Notes: generated from the letters alone by a model not told the origin. A stretch of DNA of 64,000 bases from Camellia lanceoleosa (GCA_025200525.1 CM045761.1:81745551-81809550); one strand, 5' to 3'. Shown: positions 44,500 through 55,124, counted from the stretch's first letter. A program made the numbers and translations.

Positions 44500-44785
44500 T
44501 TTGCCGATTATTATTCATCTGGAGCACTATTCATCTGCCGAAACTTATTCCGTCTGTTGTTGATTGATTGCTCTATTTTGCCTGGGAAAAGTTATTTTGC
44601 GTGAGTACTATTCATCTGAGGGAGTACTATTCATCACCGATAATACTATTCACCCTCCCCGATCTTTATTCATCTCACCAAGCATTTTTCGTCCGCGGTT
44701 ACTATTCATTGCCGGAGGCACTATTCACCACAAGAGGTTACTATTCGCCACCGGTCACTATTTATCTGGCGGAGTCACATTTCTA
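44500..44785 (+). repeat. Degenerate short repeat ACTATTCATC
   Basis: (T)ACTATTCATC(T)GCCG or a variant occurs about a dozen times at about 17-30-base steps across this stretch. It is non-coding; frames reading SSEGVLFITDN are by-products. Confidence 0.75.
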
Positions 44786-44839
44786 ACCAATTAGGTGGTT
44801 TTGACCGACCATTTAAAGCAGCAAATTACAACAACTTAT

Positions 44840-45010
44840 GTAGGTGGTGTGACACTGACCATTAAAAGCGGTAAATTACAATAGTTTATACACAACAGTA
44901 AATTACAACAGATATGTAAGTGGTGCAGCCTTCCCTTTAAAGGTAAAACAGTTATATAAAAAAAAATAGTAAATTACAACAGATATGTGGGTGGTGCAGC
45001 CTTCCCTTTA
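44840..45010 (+). repeat. GTAAATTACAACAGATATGT repeats
   Basis: GGTAAATTACAA-type words recur at about 44868, 44888, 44910 and 44968, with GGTGGTGCAGCCTTCCCTTTA twice (44932 and 44990). It is a short tandem patch. Confidence 0.7.
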
Positions 45011-45354
45011 AAGCAATAAAAGAATTAAAACAAATTATGTTAAATTTTAAATTTAAATGTAAGTTTGCGAAAATTCACCTTTTTGAAGAAATGACAATTT
45101 TTCTGATTTACAAACTTTCTTTTGATCACCCTTAAGATTGTGGAATGTATTCTCAATTCTCAGTCCAAAATTTAAGATTTCAGCTTTAACGATGTTTTTT
45201 GGGTGGTATACTGGTGAAAAGACAATGAAGAGAATGGAAAGGGAGATTTGGTTCAGAAAAATAAAATATCTAACATTTTCTATTTCACTCTTTTTAAAAA
45301 CTATTTTTTTTCTTCTTTTTTTCCTCTCTTTTCTGTCTCCCTCAAATTTTTCTC

Positions 45355-45360
<6 letters not shown>

Positions 45361-45396
<36 letters not shown>
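45361..45396. repeat. CT dinucleotide microsatellite
   Basis: Eighteen TC units in a row. It lies in a CT-rich stretch of LTR D. Confidence 0.95.
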
Positions 45397-45399
<3 letters not shown>

Positions 45400-45539
45400 C
45401 CTCTGTCCCTTTAATAGAAAATAAAATCAAGCAAAAGACAAAAAAACAAACGGTGGAAGGAGATGATTTTAAAAGGTGCACATTGATTTTACTATGCACT
45501 ACACAGTAAAATTACTATGCAATTTACAATATAATAATA

Positions 45540-45960
45540 TATAAAATGTATTATTAGCATAAATATCTGTATAAATATCCAAAAAAATATATAAAACACA
45601 CACAAAAATATGTAAAATTATAAAATAACAAAATACATTGACTAATAAAATATATTTTAGCAGGCCAAATATGTAACATAATTTGACCAAAGCAGGTCTA
45701 AAACAATAGCAAACAAAAAAGCAAACGGTAGGAGTGGGATGAATTTTTCAAGGGGAAATAAGACCTTGATATAAAACATCTAAAATACATTAATATATGT
45801 ACAGATACTCAAAATATTATAAAAACACACCAAAATATGTAAATTATAAAATAATAAAAATAAATGGACAAACAAAATATATTTTAAGGGGCCAAATATG
45901 TAACATAATTTGGCCAAAACAACCTAAAATAATTTGGCCGAAACAGGTGTAGGTTGGGAT
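45540..45960. repeat. Tandem duplication of about 225 bp
   Basis: CCAAATATGTAACATAATTT recurs at about 45665 and 45890, preceded in both copies by CAAAATATATTTTA(G/A) and ATGTAAA(A)TTATAAAATAA. It is AT-rich and without genes. Confidence 0.75.
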
Positions 45961-46080
45961 TGAAGCCTAAATTTCATCTTTCCATTAAGAATTTTGGAGA
46001 TAATATATTTTGATTTTCATCATCATGTAATCAAAAGAAAGCGCTCAAGTTTTAAAGTCGGTCAAAATAGGGTGTTTACA

Positions 46081-46510
46081 CCCTTAATGAGCTCTCCAAA
46101 ATTAAAGAAGGCACTATGGTTGAAATCTCAATGGATGATGAGAGATTAAGGAAGTAAATGAAATGGGTGAAGGTTCTAGAGAGAGAGATGAGAGAAAAGA
46201 GAGTGAGAGTTAATGTAGAGAGAGAGTGAAGTGAAAAGTGTGTAAGATTCAACTTTTGAGTGATTTGACACATTTTTCGAAGCAGATTGCGGACAGACAA
46301 CTCGAGTGACTAAACTTGCACTCAAATGAACAATTCAAGCTCCCAAAATCTCCCATATCCTTGCAAAAGACCGCTTAAGTGAAGAATACAAGCTCTCAGA
46401 AGTTCAGACTGTAAAACTAGATACTTGGAGGTTGGCATTACTACTCAAGCAACGAAAGGAACGGTTGAGACATGTTAACTTAAAAGTGAGACAAAACAAT
46501 CTCAAAACAT
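46081..46510 (-). mobile_element. Outer part of the chromovirus LTR beyond LTR D
   Basis: On the minus strand this has the layout of the 5' LTR at 50710: paired ten-base CTCGAG-like words 20 bases apart (46299/46319; 46442/46462), then a CTCTCTCTCTAGAA leader-like tract. It fits the continuation of the LTR broken at 43273. The expected outer tip was not found, so its end is uncertain. Confidence 0.45.
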
Positions 46511-46734
46511 TCCTACCATCCCCGATTTCACTCTAACACCTAAGTACAAAATGACATATCGGAACACACTAAAATATATATACATGAACAATCCCAAGAA
46601 AGAATAGACAACAACATAAGACTTAAAAGCTCAATAATAACGAAGACAACTAAAGGAGACCGAAATTACAGATTATTATACTCAAATTGTCTTAAAAGGA
46701 CTCTAAATATCACATGTCAATTAGGGTTAGTTTT
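46511..46734. other. AT-rich sequence, nothing recognised
   Basis: No ORF, repeat or motif that I can support. It may include the outer end of the chromovirus LTR. Confidence 0.4.
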
Positions 46735-46913
46735 AGTAGCCAAAGAGAAGAAAATTAGCAACCAACAAATTTTTAGTAGCTAATACTATCACCGACAAAC
46801 CTTCAGTGACAAATTGGGCGACTGAAATCTTTAGTCACCATTGACTTTTGACGACTAAAAAAAAAGCTTGGCAACTAATTTTTTAGTAGCTGAAAGTGTA
46901 TATTCCTGTAGTG
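46735..46913 (-). mobile_element. CACTA-type transposon end (stub)
   Basis: The minus strand begins CACTACAGGAATATACAC at 46913, the consensus tip of plant CACTA elements. TTAGTAGC-type subterminal words recur within (about 46730, 46772 and 46882). No opposite end is found nearby, so only one terminus remains. Confidence 0.6.
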
Positions 46914-47787
46914 GTCTGAGGTCAAATCCACCACGATCGGTATATTCGATTAAAGAACCAAGTGATCGAAAATAAAATAAAATTGATTGAAAAAGATTTG
47001 TATGATTTGAGAAAATAATTGATGAAAAATAATTTGAAGTAACATAATTTGAAAGTATTAAGGCATTACGGGTTCATCACCAATAGTTTATCTATAAAAT
47101 ATTTCTAATTCAATTTGTATTACTCAACTGAAAATCACACAAAAGGTATTTCCAATTAGAAGATAAAACAATTATTTTGAATAAAAAAATATCTCAAAAT
47201 AATTGATTATTTTAATTGATTGATTACACAATAAAAATCTAATTATTTGATTTGCATGAAATTCTAAACTTCTATCGTGTTCATAATTTACAATAGAACA
47301 AACAATTATACAAAACAAAAATTTTATCCAAAAATATTTAAATCAATCAATCAATCAATCAATATAATCTACCGCTAAAAACTATAATTGAATCATGATA
47401 TACTCACAAATAATCCAGTGGCGTTTCACCTCTAGCATTAGTAAAGAAAACTATAACCCCATAAAAGAAAGAGAAATGTTTTTTAGCACTAAAAATTTTA
47501 GCACTAATGTCCCTAAATTTTCAATTTTGGTAATTCTGTTTTTTTTTTTTTTCTTTACCTTGTGTTTTTTTTTCTTTTTTTTTACCTTTTTTGGATTTTC
47601 GGGGCATTAGTGCCCCTTTTTTCGAGCCACTGATCAAAACGCTAAAAGAAAACACAATTCTGTATTCAAAACGGCTGAATGAATGATGTTCCCACAATGG
47701 GTTTTAACATCTATTTTTTATAATAAAAGAAACCCTAAACCTAACCTAATAAAATTGGAAACTAAATAATTTAATTAAAAATATAAT
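46914..47787. other. AT-rich intergenic sequence with simple repeats and a hairpin
   Basis: No gene. Present are CAAT repeats (47342-47362), T tracts (47538-47582) and a perfect small hairpin GGGGCATTAGTGCCCC near 47602. The last part contains the left copy of the 9-bp target duplication (47779-47787). Confidence 0.5.
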
Positions 47788-47950
47788 GGAGGATTTGGTT
47801 ATAGCCCCCTCACTATCTAATTTGTCTTTCAAAAGGATAAGAATTATATAAGTTCTTTCAAAACTCCCTGATATTTTAAAACTTGTTTCTTTTACTATAT
47901 TACTCTCATATCTATCAGCTCTCCTATTAAGCCATCTTCACTATGTATTT

Positions 47951-48268
47951 CAGAGTAAAATTTTACTCTGTACGAAAGTAAAATTTTACTCTAAATGAAA
48001 GTAAAATTTTACTCTGAAACTAAAGTAAAATTTTATTCTGTATAAAAGTAAAATTTTACTCTGAATGAGAGTAAAATTTTACACTCTGAAACTAAAAGTA
48101 AAATTTTACTTTGTATAAAAGTAAAATTTTACTCTGAAAAATAAGTAAACTGTGAGACTCTAAAGCTAAAAGTAAAATTTTACTCTGTATAAAAGTAAAA
48201 TTTTACTCTGGTTCTGTCAAATGAAAAAAACAGAGCAATCGAACCAGAGTAAAATTTTACTCTGGTTC
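47951..48268. repeat. Array of perfect palindromes AGAGTAAAATTTTACTCT
   Basis: About eleven copies of AGTAAAATTTTACT(CT) at 20-50-base spacing, most perfect inverted repeats of 14-20 bp. The first (47951-47970) is a 20-bp palindrome. The last (48241-48268) is a perfect 28-bp palindrome extended by GAACC/GGTTC. Spacers are short and AT-rich (TATAAA, AATGA, AAACTA types). Confidence 0.9.
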
Positions 48269-48635
48269 TATCAAACGAAATTTGATGCTTACTCTGAAAA
48301 ATCGATGGAACTTTAAGCTTTGAGCTTTGAATCAAGCCTATAATCCTTGAATCAATCGATGTTTACTCTGAAAAATATTGAATCAGGCCTATAATCCTTG
48401 AATTAGGCCTATAATCTGAAAATTTCAGAGAAATCTCAATTTTTCATACCCCGGTTCTTCAGATTTTACAGATTTTTCAGATTTTTGAAACTTTGAGCTT
48501 TCAAAAATCTTGAGATTTTTCATACATACAAATTTTTCAGATTTTACTTTAAATCTTTGAGCTTTTGAGTTCGAATCAAATGATCGCCGAGATCGATCTA
48601 TGCAATCATTCAAATCTCCGATCTTAAAGACTCAA

Positions 48636-48636
48636 A

Positions 48637-48675
<39 letters not shown>

Positions 48676-48740
48676 GATTAGAGATCGAAATATGTAGATA
48701 TATATTATATATATTCGAATTCAAATCTCAAAACACACAA

Positions 48741-48773
<33 letters not shown>

Positions 48774-48776
48774 GAT
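48636..48776. repeat. Two CA/TA compound microsatellites
   Basis: (CA)n(TA)n runs at about 48638-48675 and 48735-48772, each preceded by CTCAAAACACAC. The segment seems duplicated at about a 99-base step. Confidence 0.85.
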
Positions 48777-48789
48777 ATATATGTATCAG

Positions 48790-48920
48790 TACGATTTGCA
48801 AGTTCTCCACAGCTCTGGCCATGGAGGAAGTTAGGGTTTGAAGAGAGAGACGAGAGAGAAGATGAACAATTGAAGGAAGAGAGTTGAGAAGATGCGGAGA
48901 GAGACGATCTGGAGCTTAGG
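48790..48920 (-). other. Possible captured gene start inside the MULE
   Basis: The minus strand has a CT-rich leader with CAAACCCTAACTTCCTCC, then ATG at 48822-48820 in CCATGGCC context, about ten codons (MARAVENLQI) and a GTACTG that could be a splice donor. Mutator-like elements often carry such fragments. No parent gene can be named. Confidence 0.3.
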
Positions 48921-49203
48921 AATGACGTTTGGGAATATACATGAATTATGTATGAATAGTTTGGGAATTATGTACATGAATTAGGAATGACGAGAGAAAA
49001 GATCAACGATCTGATTTATATGCATAATTCATGTACATACATTGTATCTGTGAGGGTATAATAGTCTGATAAAATATTTAAATAATAAATTTTGTCCTTT
49101 ATGCAAGACTTTATCATTATGAGGGAGTTTAAAAAGTATAATTTTTTTCTTAGTCCTTTTAATAATGAAATGAAACTAAAGGGGGTTTATAGCCAAATTT
49201 TCC

Positions 49204-50709
49204 AAATATAATTCCTTAATTTGTGCTCCTTGATCCGTACGGCATGGAGAGACACAGCACATCAATTTGAAGGAATAAGAAATTGTTAATTTCTTTTATT
49301 ATTCTTTTGGCCCTATTTTCCTTTTAATTGCAGCGTTTTCCTGCAAATTTAAATTAAATTCATTAAATCACAATCAAATATGAAATGACAGAATTAATAT
49401 AATGAAGGTGTAATAATATCCAAAATTAATGAAATAACTTACACTTTTCAACATTAGTCATGTATCATTGGTAACTTATAATAATCTAGTTATTTTATGT
49501 CATAACTTAATAGATCATAATCAAACATTTTAAAGATATAACCAAAAACTTCTTCATTTGTAATAAAAATTACAGTCATAATTAGGTCATAATTGAATCA
49601 CAATTAACACCAATGTGTCATAATTAAGGATCATAACCAAGCTCTACTTATCATATAATAAAAAATAGAGTATATTTTACATAGACGAGCCATAAACATC
49701 ACATTTTATGGTTAGCTAGTAATTACCCCACCCATCTTTAATCGTTTTGTCTCACCTTCTCCTTTTTTGCCAAACCAATCGACTAACTACAAATTTGCCA
49801 CCGCAACCATCCTCCACCATCACTATCAAACTGGGTGATTTCTAATTTTTTTTTTCTTACTTAATAGCCAAATCGAAGGCCTCTTAAAAAGCCTGCAACC
49901 CTCATCAACACTACTTAGCTTATGTTTATGCTACAACCACCATCACCATCACTTAACTTCTTCCATAGTCACCCTCTCTCTCTCTCTTTACCACTCTTCT
50001 TTACCAAATCCGTCACCTCACACATGGATTGTCATTCATCCACAACCATAACCATGGTTTAATAGTAAAAATCACATACATGTAAATATATCCACCATCG
50101 CAAACCTGCTCATTATGAAGAATATGTCAAAAATCACAAATTCTGCCTGAAGACATTCCAAATTAATGCTTGTGGTTTACATTGTTAATATAGAAATGTT
50201 TATATATATATATAGCTTGATTGTATTTTCATATATAGTATGATTAGCTGTGTGCATATAATTAGGCCATTACCATAGTTAGATATTTTCTATTTTTTGG
50301 TTCCTTATTTTCTTATTTATTGGAGACTTGTGTAACATGTAATTATTCATTCTATTCAATATACAGTTTATTCTTTCTTTAGCTTTATTATGGTCTCATA
50401 GCCAAGTTCTATTCTAAACCTATCTTCTCCGTCATTCTAAATAGTTTCTTCTGCAAATCCTGTTTGGTTTATGTCTGTTCGTGTGTATCTACATAACTGA
50501 GTGTTTTGTCATCATCATCTGTACTGTTTAATCTCAATTATTTTACCCTCATTAGTTTCTTTGTCTCATATTGAAGTCGTAGCCACCAAAATCGAACCCA
50601 AATAGGTCCTAATGCATTCTCACGCGCCACCAATGCCAAGGAGCTTCTGTCTCCATCCTACCGTCGTATTCACTCGCCCACGCGCGTTCTTCTCAATGCC
50701 TGCGTCAGT
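49204..50709 (+). other. AT-rich region, probably including a copia LTR end and leader
   Basis: No supported gene. Around 50290-50390, TGTGTAACATGTAATTATTC and ATTCAATATACAGTTTATTC look like the poly(A)/R end of a copia LTR, followed by TGGTCTCATAGCC, a poor match to an initiator-Met primer site. The copia coding remains appear after the nested chromovirus (61850 onward), so this is likely the 5' part of that element. The LTR start was not located. Confidence 0.4.
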
Positions 50710-52146
50710 TGTAGCGATTCCGATTTTGACCCGTCTCTTTGTGGTGTTTCGAGCTCGGGCTGGTATGGTTTTGAACGGTGTTACGTATCTTAGTTTCCCT
50801 TGTATTCCCCTTATTTTTGGTTATCGGGTTATAGTGGTATGTTTGGAACAGGTAATGTCTCCAAATCTTTAGATGCGAATCCAACCTGAATTGTGCCTTG
50901 CAGAGTTGTATCGGAAGTTAATTCTTTCATGTTTTTCCACTTCGCTGAGTATGTCAGGGGTCGAGCTGCCCGATCAGCTTACAGGATTTGAGCTGCCCAG
51001 TCAGCTTACCGAAGCAAAAATATAAAATGCATTTGAAGTTGCTTGTTCGCTCGAGCGGCCGTTTATGCGCTCGAGCGGAAAATGTTTGGTTCCAGAAGTT
51101 TAACATGTCTGCAAAAATACTGGAAAAGTGTATTTGACGTTCGAGCGGGGCTTTCTACGCTCGAGCGGACCATGTTATATCAATCCGTAAGGGGAGATTT
51201 CAGATCACTTTTTCAGTTCTCTCGCTCTAAAACTCCCCAAAATTTCCAAATTTAGAGTTTCTCTCTCTAGAAGTCATCTTCTCTCTTTGATTCCTCCAAA
51301 TCCGTTGGGAGTTAGACCGAAATTCTTCATCAAAGTTGTGTAACTTCTCAAGGGCTTCGTTGTGTGTGGTGGAGATCGAGTTTCAACACCGTAAATTTTG
51401 GGGTTTCATCTCTATTCTTCTTCAATACTTGAGGTAGGGATTTTCTTAGAGTTTTATATATATATATTTGCAAGATCTAGATGATTTTCAAAATCATCCT
51501 TCAATAGCTTTGAAAATTGATTGTTGATTCAAGAAGTTAAATTTAGTAGTACTCGTGTAGTCTACTTGCAGACACCGACCTAGGGATTACCAGAATTGTA
51601 TTTACTACCCCTTGAATTAAATTGTTAAGTTTTGAACAATGGACATTTCATGGCATCATTGAGCATGATGGTTTTCAAAAGATAAAGATATGATTTATTT
51701 GCAAAAAGACATAGCATGGCATGTGCATTCATCTCTTGAGACTTGTATAAAATGTATATACTTTGTTAAGGATTTTCTACTGGGCTTTATGCTTACCCTA
51801 CGAGATCTTTGTGCAAGAAAAAATATGGTGATTCCGCCTAACTAAAGGCGATGAAATATGTGTTGAGAGTACAAGACTCTCATTTTGCTGTAACTCTGTT
51901 TGTCAGCCAAGGGTTGTATTTGTGTAGGTTTGAATAACCATTTTGTGTAACCAGGCCTAAGCCTTAGAAACTTGTTAACCCTTGGGGGTATCTATTTGTT
52001 TATGTTATTTTGATTTGAAGCGAATGTATTATCGCCTGAAGACTATTTGTATCATGTAATGCAAGCAGGGGGATTTATATTCAGTTTTACTTTAAATAAC
52101 CATGGTTATCGTATTATCATTTAGGTATAAAAATTGGGGCGTTACA
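50710..52146 (+). mobile_element. 5' LTR of the chromovirus, with an internal deletion
   Basis: 1437 bp against 2173 bp for the 3' LTR. Bases matching about 60220-60978 are absent, and the join lies near 51538 (AAGAAGTT then AAATTTAGTAG). The first 185 or so bases differ from the 3' LTR at about 13 sites, nearly all transitions. It carries four CTCGAG palindromes (51048-51167). Confidence 0.85.
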
Positions 52147-52149
52147 ACT

Positions 52150-52161
52150 TGGTATCAAAGC
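52150..52161 (+). other. Primer-binding site, initiator-Met tRNA type
   Basis: TGGTATCAAAGC, one mismatch from TGGTATCAGAGC, three bases after the LTR end TTACA. Confidence 0.8.
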
Positions 52162-52578
52162 TACTGGGTTTGAATACTTGGAGCTCGTGGGAAGTGGTTG
52201 TTTAACCACAATGGGTTCATTTAGCATGCTCAAGAAGTGTTATGCATTTTATGACTATGTGATAACATGCTTATGTGACTAAATGGGTATGAGATTGGAC
52301 TTTTGGGATGTTGTTTGCACCTGTTAAATTTCTTGAGGTCTTATCTGAAGGGTACTTGATCAATACTCATTCTACTAAGAATTCTTGATTTTTCATGGAA
52401 CGAATCTCATCATAAGAGTATAATTCGTATGTGTTTACATGACTAAGTGCTTATATGGGGTGAAATTTAATTGTTATATGGTAAAGGAATATATAGAATT
52501 ATTGTGATCAAACGTGTAAGGCAAGTTGCAAGCACATGGGGGTTAGTGTGCTAAATTAATTCTATTGTCATTTATAGG
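52162..52578 (+). other. Untranslated leader between primer site and gag
   Basis: No ORF of note. It corresponds to the leader of the minus-strand relative (41416-41832), with shared words such as AATACTTGG.GCTC(G/A)TGGGAAG. Confidence 0.6.
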
Positions 52579-53000
52579 ATGTCAGGAAGAGGTCAAACCC
52601 GTAGTGGTAGAGGTGGGAGACGTGGTAGGGCTCACCGAGGTGTGCATGAGTTACCGGTCCATGAGGTTCCGGTGCAAGAGGAAGAGTCCAGCCAAGCTAA
52701 TGTGGCCGAACAAGTGAGGCAGGCAGGAATCCCGGGACAAGCAATCTAGATCCACTTTTTCTTTGCCTAGTGCGGGTCCGGAAAAAAGTGCATCGAGTAG
52801 CTTCTCGTGTTTCAAGAGTAGCCAACCGGGTCACAAAGCCTTCTCATGCCCACAGAAGAGAAGAGGGTAGTTAATGTTACCACCACCTAACTGATCTCAA
52901 AGTCAGTCTCAGTCTCCAAATAAAGGTCAAGGGTTTAATTGTTATCAGTGTGGTCAACCGGGGCATATGAAGAGAACTTGCCCACAATTAGGAGGCCCCA
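52579..53000 (+). pseudogene. Chromovirus gag remnant, core deleted
   Basis: ATG 52579 opens MSGRGQTRSGRGGRRGRAHR, a 56-residue basic N-terminus ending at TAG 52747. The structural gag core is missing. Sequence then jumps to the zinc knuckles: CFKSSQPGHKAFSC (52808), with Ser in place of the second Cys, and intact CYQCGQPGHMKRTC (52940). The related minus-strand copy still has core blocks (EFLDLKQ), so this is a deletion here. Gag would form the particle and bind RNA; this copy cannot. Confidence 0.8.
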
Positions 53001-53153
53001 TCTGGCGCATCAGGGTCAAGGCAGACTCAGAGCAACCAGCAGGCTCAATCAGTCCAAGCTTCGTGAGTTAATCAGGGAGCCACTTCGGCTCAGTCAGTAC
53101 AACAGGCCTATGCTTCGAGAGGAGAGCAAGTTAATCAGGGGCCACAGGGACGC

Positions 53154-54581
53154 GTGTATGCTGTTACCATGCCAGAGCAGTTGCCAGAATCCTCAATTGT
53201 GAGAGGTATTTTTGTTGTGTGTAATTCTTTGTCTAATGTGTTGATAGACACAGGTGCATCTCATTCATTTATATTTACTACATTTGCTTCTGCAATAGGG
53301 TTAGAGGTAGCACGGTTAGTGCCTCCACTCAGAGTAGAGTCACCTGTTGGGGGTATAGTTGATTTAGACCGAGGTTGTCGTGATTGTGAAATAGAAGTTG
53401 TCGGGCGTCGACTTCCGTTTGCTTTTGTGTTGCTGGATATGTCGACTTTTGATGTCATTTTAGGCATGGACTGGTTGTGTTCTTATCAAGTTGTGATTGA
53501 TTGTTACCATCAGAGAGTTACGGTGTGCACTTCGGGTGGTGATCGTTTCTATTTTCTAGGAAACCGAGTTGATAGAGTCTTGTCACCAATTGTTGACCCT
53601 CGTAGTAGAAGCAAACTTAGTGGCCTTCTTGCAACTCTCTTGGATAGTGAGAGCGACGAGGCTCATGTTGAGTTACCAATGGTAGTTTGTGAATACCCAG
53701 ATGTCTTTCCAGAAGATCTTACTAGTTTACCACCTCACTGGGAGATCGAGTTCTCCATTGAATTAGTGCCTGGCACGGCACTGATTTCCATGTCACTATA
53801 TAGATTTGCACCTACCAAATTGCATGAGTTGAAGATTCAACTCCAAGAACTTTTAGACAAGGGCTTCATTCGCCCTAATACATTGCCTTGGGGAGCGTCG
53901 GCTCTCTTTGCGAAGAAGAAGGATGGGTCATTGCGGTTGTGTATTGATTACTGCAAGTTGAATAGAGTTACAGTTAAAAACAAGTATCCTTTACCCAGAA
54001 TAGATGATTTGTTTGACCGACTTAGAGGGTCTCGTTGCTTCTCAAAAATAGATTTGAGGTCGGGGTACCATCAGCTAAGAGTCCGGGAGGAGGACATTCA
54101 GAAGACGGCCTTTCGTACTCGTTATGGCCACTATGAATTCCTTGTAATACCTTTTGGGTTGACCAACGCACCGGCTTCCTTTATGGATTTGATGAACAGA
54201 ATTTTTCAGGAATACTCGGACCGTTTTGTGGTCGTCTTTGTGGATGACATCTTGATTTATTTAACCTCTGAGGAGCAACACGAGACTCACTTATGGATAG
54301 TGTTGGGTTTACTTAGCGAGCACCAATTGTATGCCAAATTTGGAAAATGTGAGTTTTGGTTAACAGAGGTGAAGTTTTTGGAGCATGTAGTGTCTAGAGA
54401 GAGAGTGATTGTGGACTCCTCAAAGATAGATACGGTACAGGATTGGGAACAACCAAATAATGTTTTTGAAATCCGAAGTTTCTTGGGATTAGCGGGATAT
54501 TATCGATGTTTTGTATGGGACTTCTCTAGACTAGCTGCACCTTTGACTAGGTTGACTAGAAAGGGTATCAAATCTGTGTGA
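53154..54581 (+). CDS. Chromovirus protease and reverse transcriptase
   Basis: An open stretch of about 475 codons, internal to the polyprotein. The protease holds [12 protein letters not shown] with intact Asp-Thr-Gly and [12 protein letters not shown] motifs follow: [75 protein letters not shown] and the catalytic [10 protein letters not shown]. Then the thumb ([16 protein letters not shown]) and the connection [16 protein letters not shown]. The wording is that of Tekay/Del chromoviruses. A TGA at 54579 ends it before RNase H. The key RT residues are intact. Confidence 0.9.
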   Translation: MYAVTMPEQLPESSIVRGIFVVCNSLSNVLIDTGASHSFIFTTFASAIGLEVARLVPPLRVESPVGGIVDLDRGCRDCEIEVVGRRLPFAFVLLDMSTFDVILGMDWLCSYQVVIDCYHQRVTVCTSGGDRFYFLGNRVDRVLSPIVDPRSRSKLSGLLATLLDSESDEAHVELPMVVCEYPDVFPEDLTSLPPHWEIEFSIELVPGTALISMSLYRFAPTKLHELKIQLQELLDKGFIRPNTLPWGASALFAKKKDGSLRLCIDYCKLNRVTVKNKYPLPRIDDLFDRLRGSRCFSKIDLRSGYHQLRVREEDIQKTAFRTRYGHYEFLVIPFGLTNAPASFMDLMNRIFQEYSDRFVVVFVDDILIYLTSEEQHETHLWIVLGLLSEHQLYAKFGKCEFWLTEVKFLEHVVSRERVIVDSSKIDTVQDWEQPNNVFEIRSFLGLAGYYRCFVWDFSRLAAPLTRLTRKGIKSV

Positions 54582-55118
54582 AGTGAGGCTTGTGAAAAGT
54601 TGATTGACTACCGCACTGGTTTTGATAATTCCGAAAAGGGGTTTGAATTACACTATCTATTGTGATGCGTCCAAGGATGGACTTGGTTGTGTCTTAATGC
54701 AAAAGGGAAAAGTTGTGGCCTACGGTTCACGACAATTGAAAATTCATGATAAAATTACCCTACCCATGATCTAGAATTAGTAGCGGTGATTTTTGCTTTG
54801 AAAATTTAGAGGCATTACTTGTACGGTGAAAAGTTTGAAGTCTTCTCCGATCATAAGAGTGTAAAGTATTTGTTTTCTCAAAAAGACTTGAATTTATAAC
54901 AACAGAGGTGGATGGAATTTATGAAGGATTATGACTTTGAGTTACACTATCATCCAGGGAAGGCCAATGTGGTGGTCGATGCTTTGAGTCGAAAATCTGT
55001 GAGTAGTTTGGCAAGTGTGGCCATTCAGGAATGGGATATGCTAGATGTTATTGGCAAGTTTGATTTGCACTTAGGTGAGTCTGCAGAGAGTGCTACCTTG
55101 TTTACTTTGAATGCTTAA
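54582..55118 (+). pseudogene. Chromovirus RNase H, broken
   Basis: Reads [60 protein letters not shown] and [20 protein letters not shown], ending VVDALSRK. Catalytic Asp, Glu and Asp positions are visible. Stops at 54579, about 54808 and 54897 and a frame change near 54755 interrupt it. Confidence 0.8.
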
Positions 55119-55124
55119 CCTACC

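Larger units (their letters stand above)
43274..46080 (-). mobile_element. Tat/Ogre-like solo LTR ('LTR D') inside the chromovirus LTR
   Basis: On the minus strand it starts TGTAAACACCCTATTTTGAC (46080 downward). Blocks at 43530-43690 (CAAAGTCGTCACCTAATATT; GATCAAAGATTGGCCTCTAC) and 44320-44340 (GGGGTTAGAAGACATACA) correspond to LTR C. Flanks are CCCTA (43269-43273) and CCCTT (46081-46085), a near-perfect 5-bp duplication. The left tip reads TCTCAAG rather than TG, so that end is altered. No gene is present. Confidence 0.6.
47788..49203. mobile_element. Non-autonomous Mutator-like element (MULE) with 9-bp TSD
   Basis: The left end reads GGAGGATTTGGTTATAGCCC and the right end, inverted, GGAAAATTTGGCTATAAACC. 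The inverted similarity continues for about 85 bases (AAAAGGA(T/C)(T)AAG..., AAACTCCCT). Perfect 9-bp duplications AAATATAAT lie at 47779-47787 and 49204-49212, the length made by Mutator-type transposases. Length 1416 bp, no transposase. Inside are a palindrome array (47951-48268), CA/TA microsatellites and a piece that looks like a gene start on the minus strand. Confidence 0.8.

Noticed and set aside
47455..47640. Small MITE suggested by TTAGCACTAA words and GGGGCATTAGTGCCCC
   Set aside because: No terminal inverted repeats or target duplication could be set; kept only as a hairpin.
47951..48268. CRISPR-like look (short repeats with short spacers)
   Set aside because: Plant context, repeats are perfect palindromes, spacers are short, AT-rich and related, no cas genes.
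50612..50872. Plus-strand frame crossing the chromovirus start
   Set aside because: It crosses the LTR boundary at 50710, so it cannot be one gene; the left piece may be copia leader or coding sequence but is too short to call.
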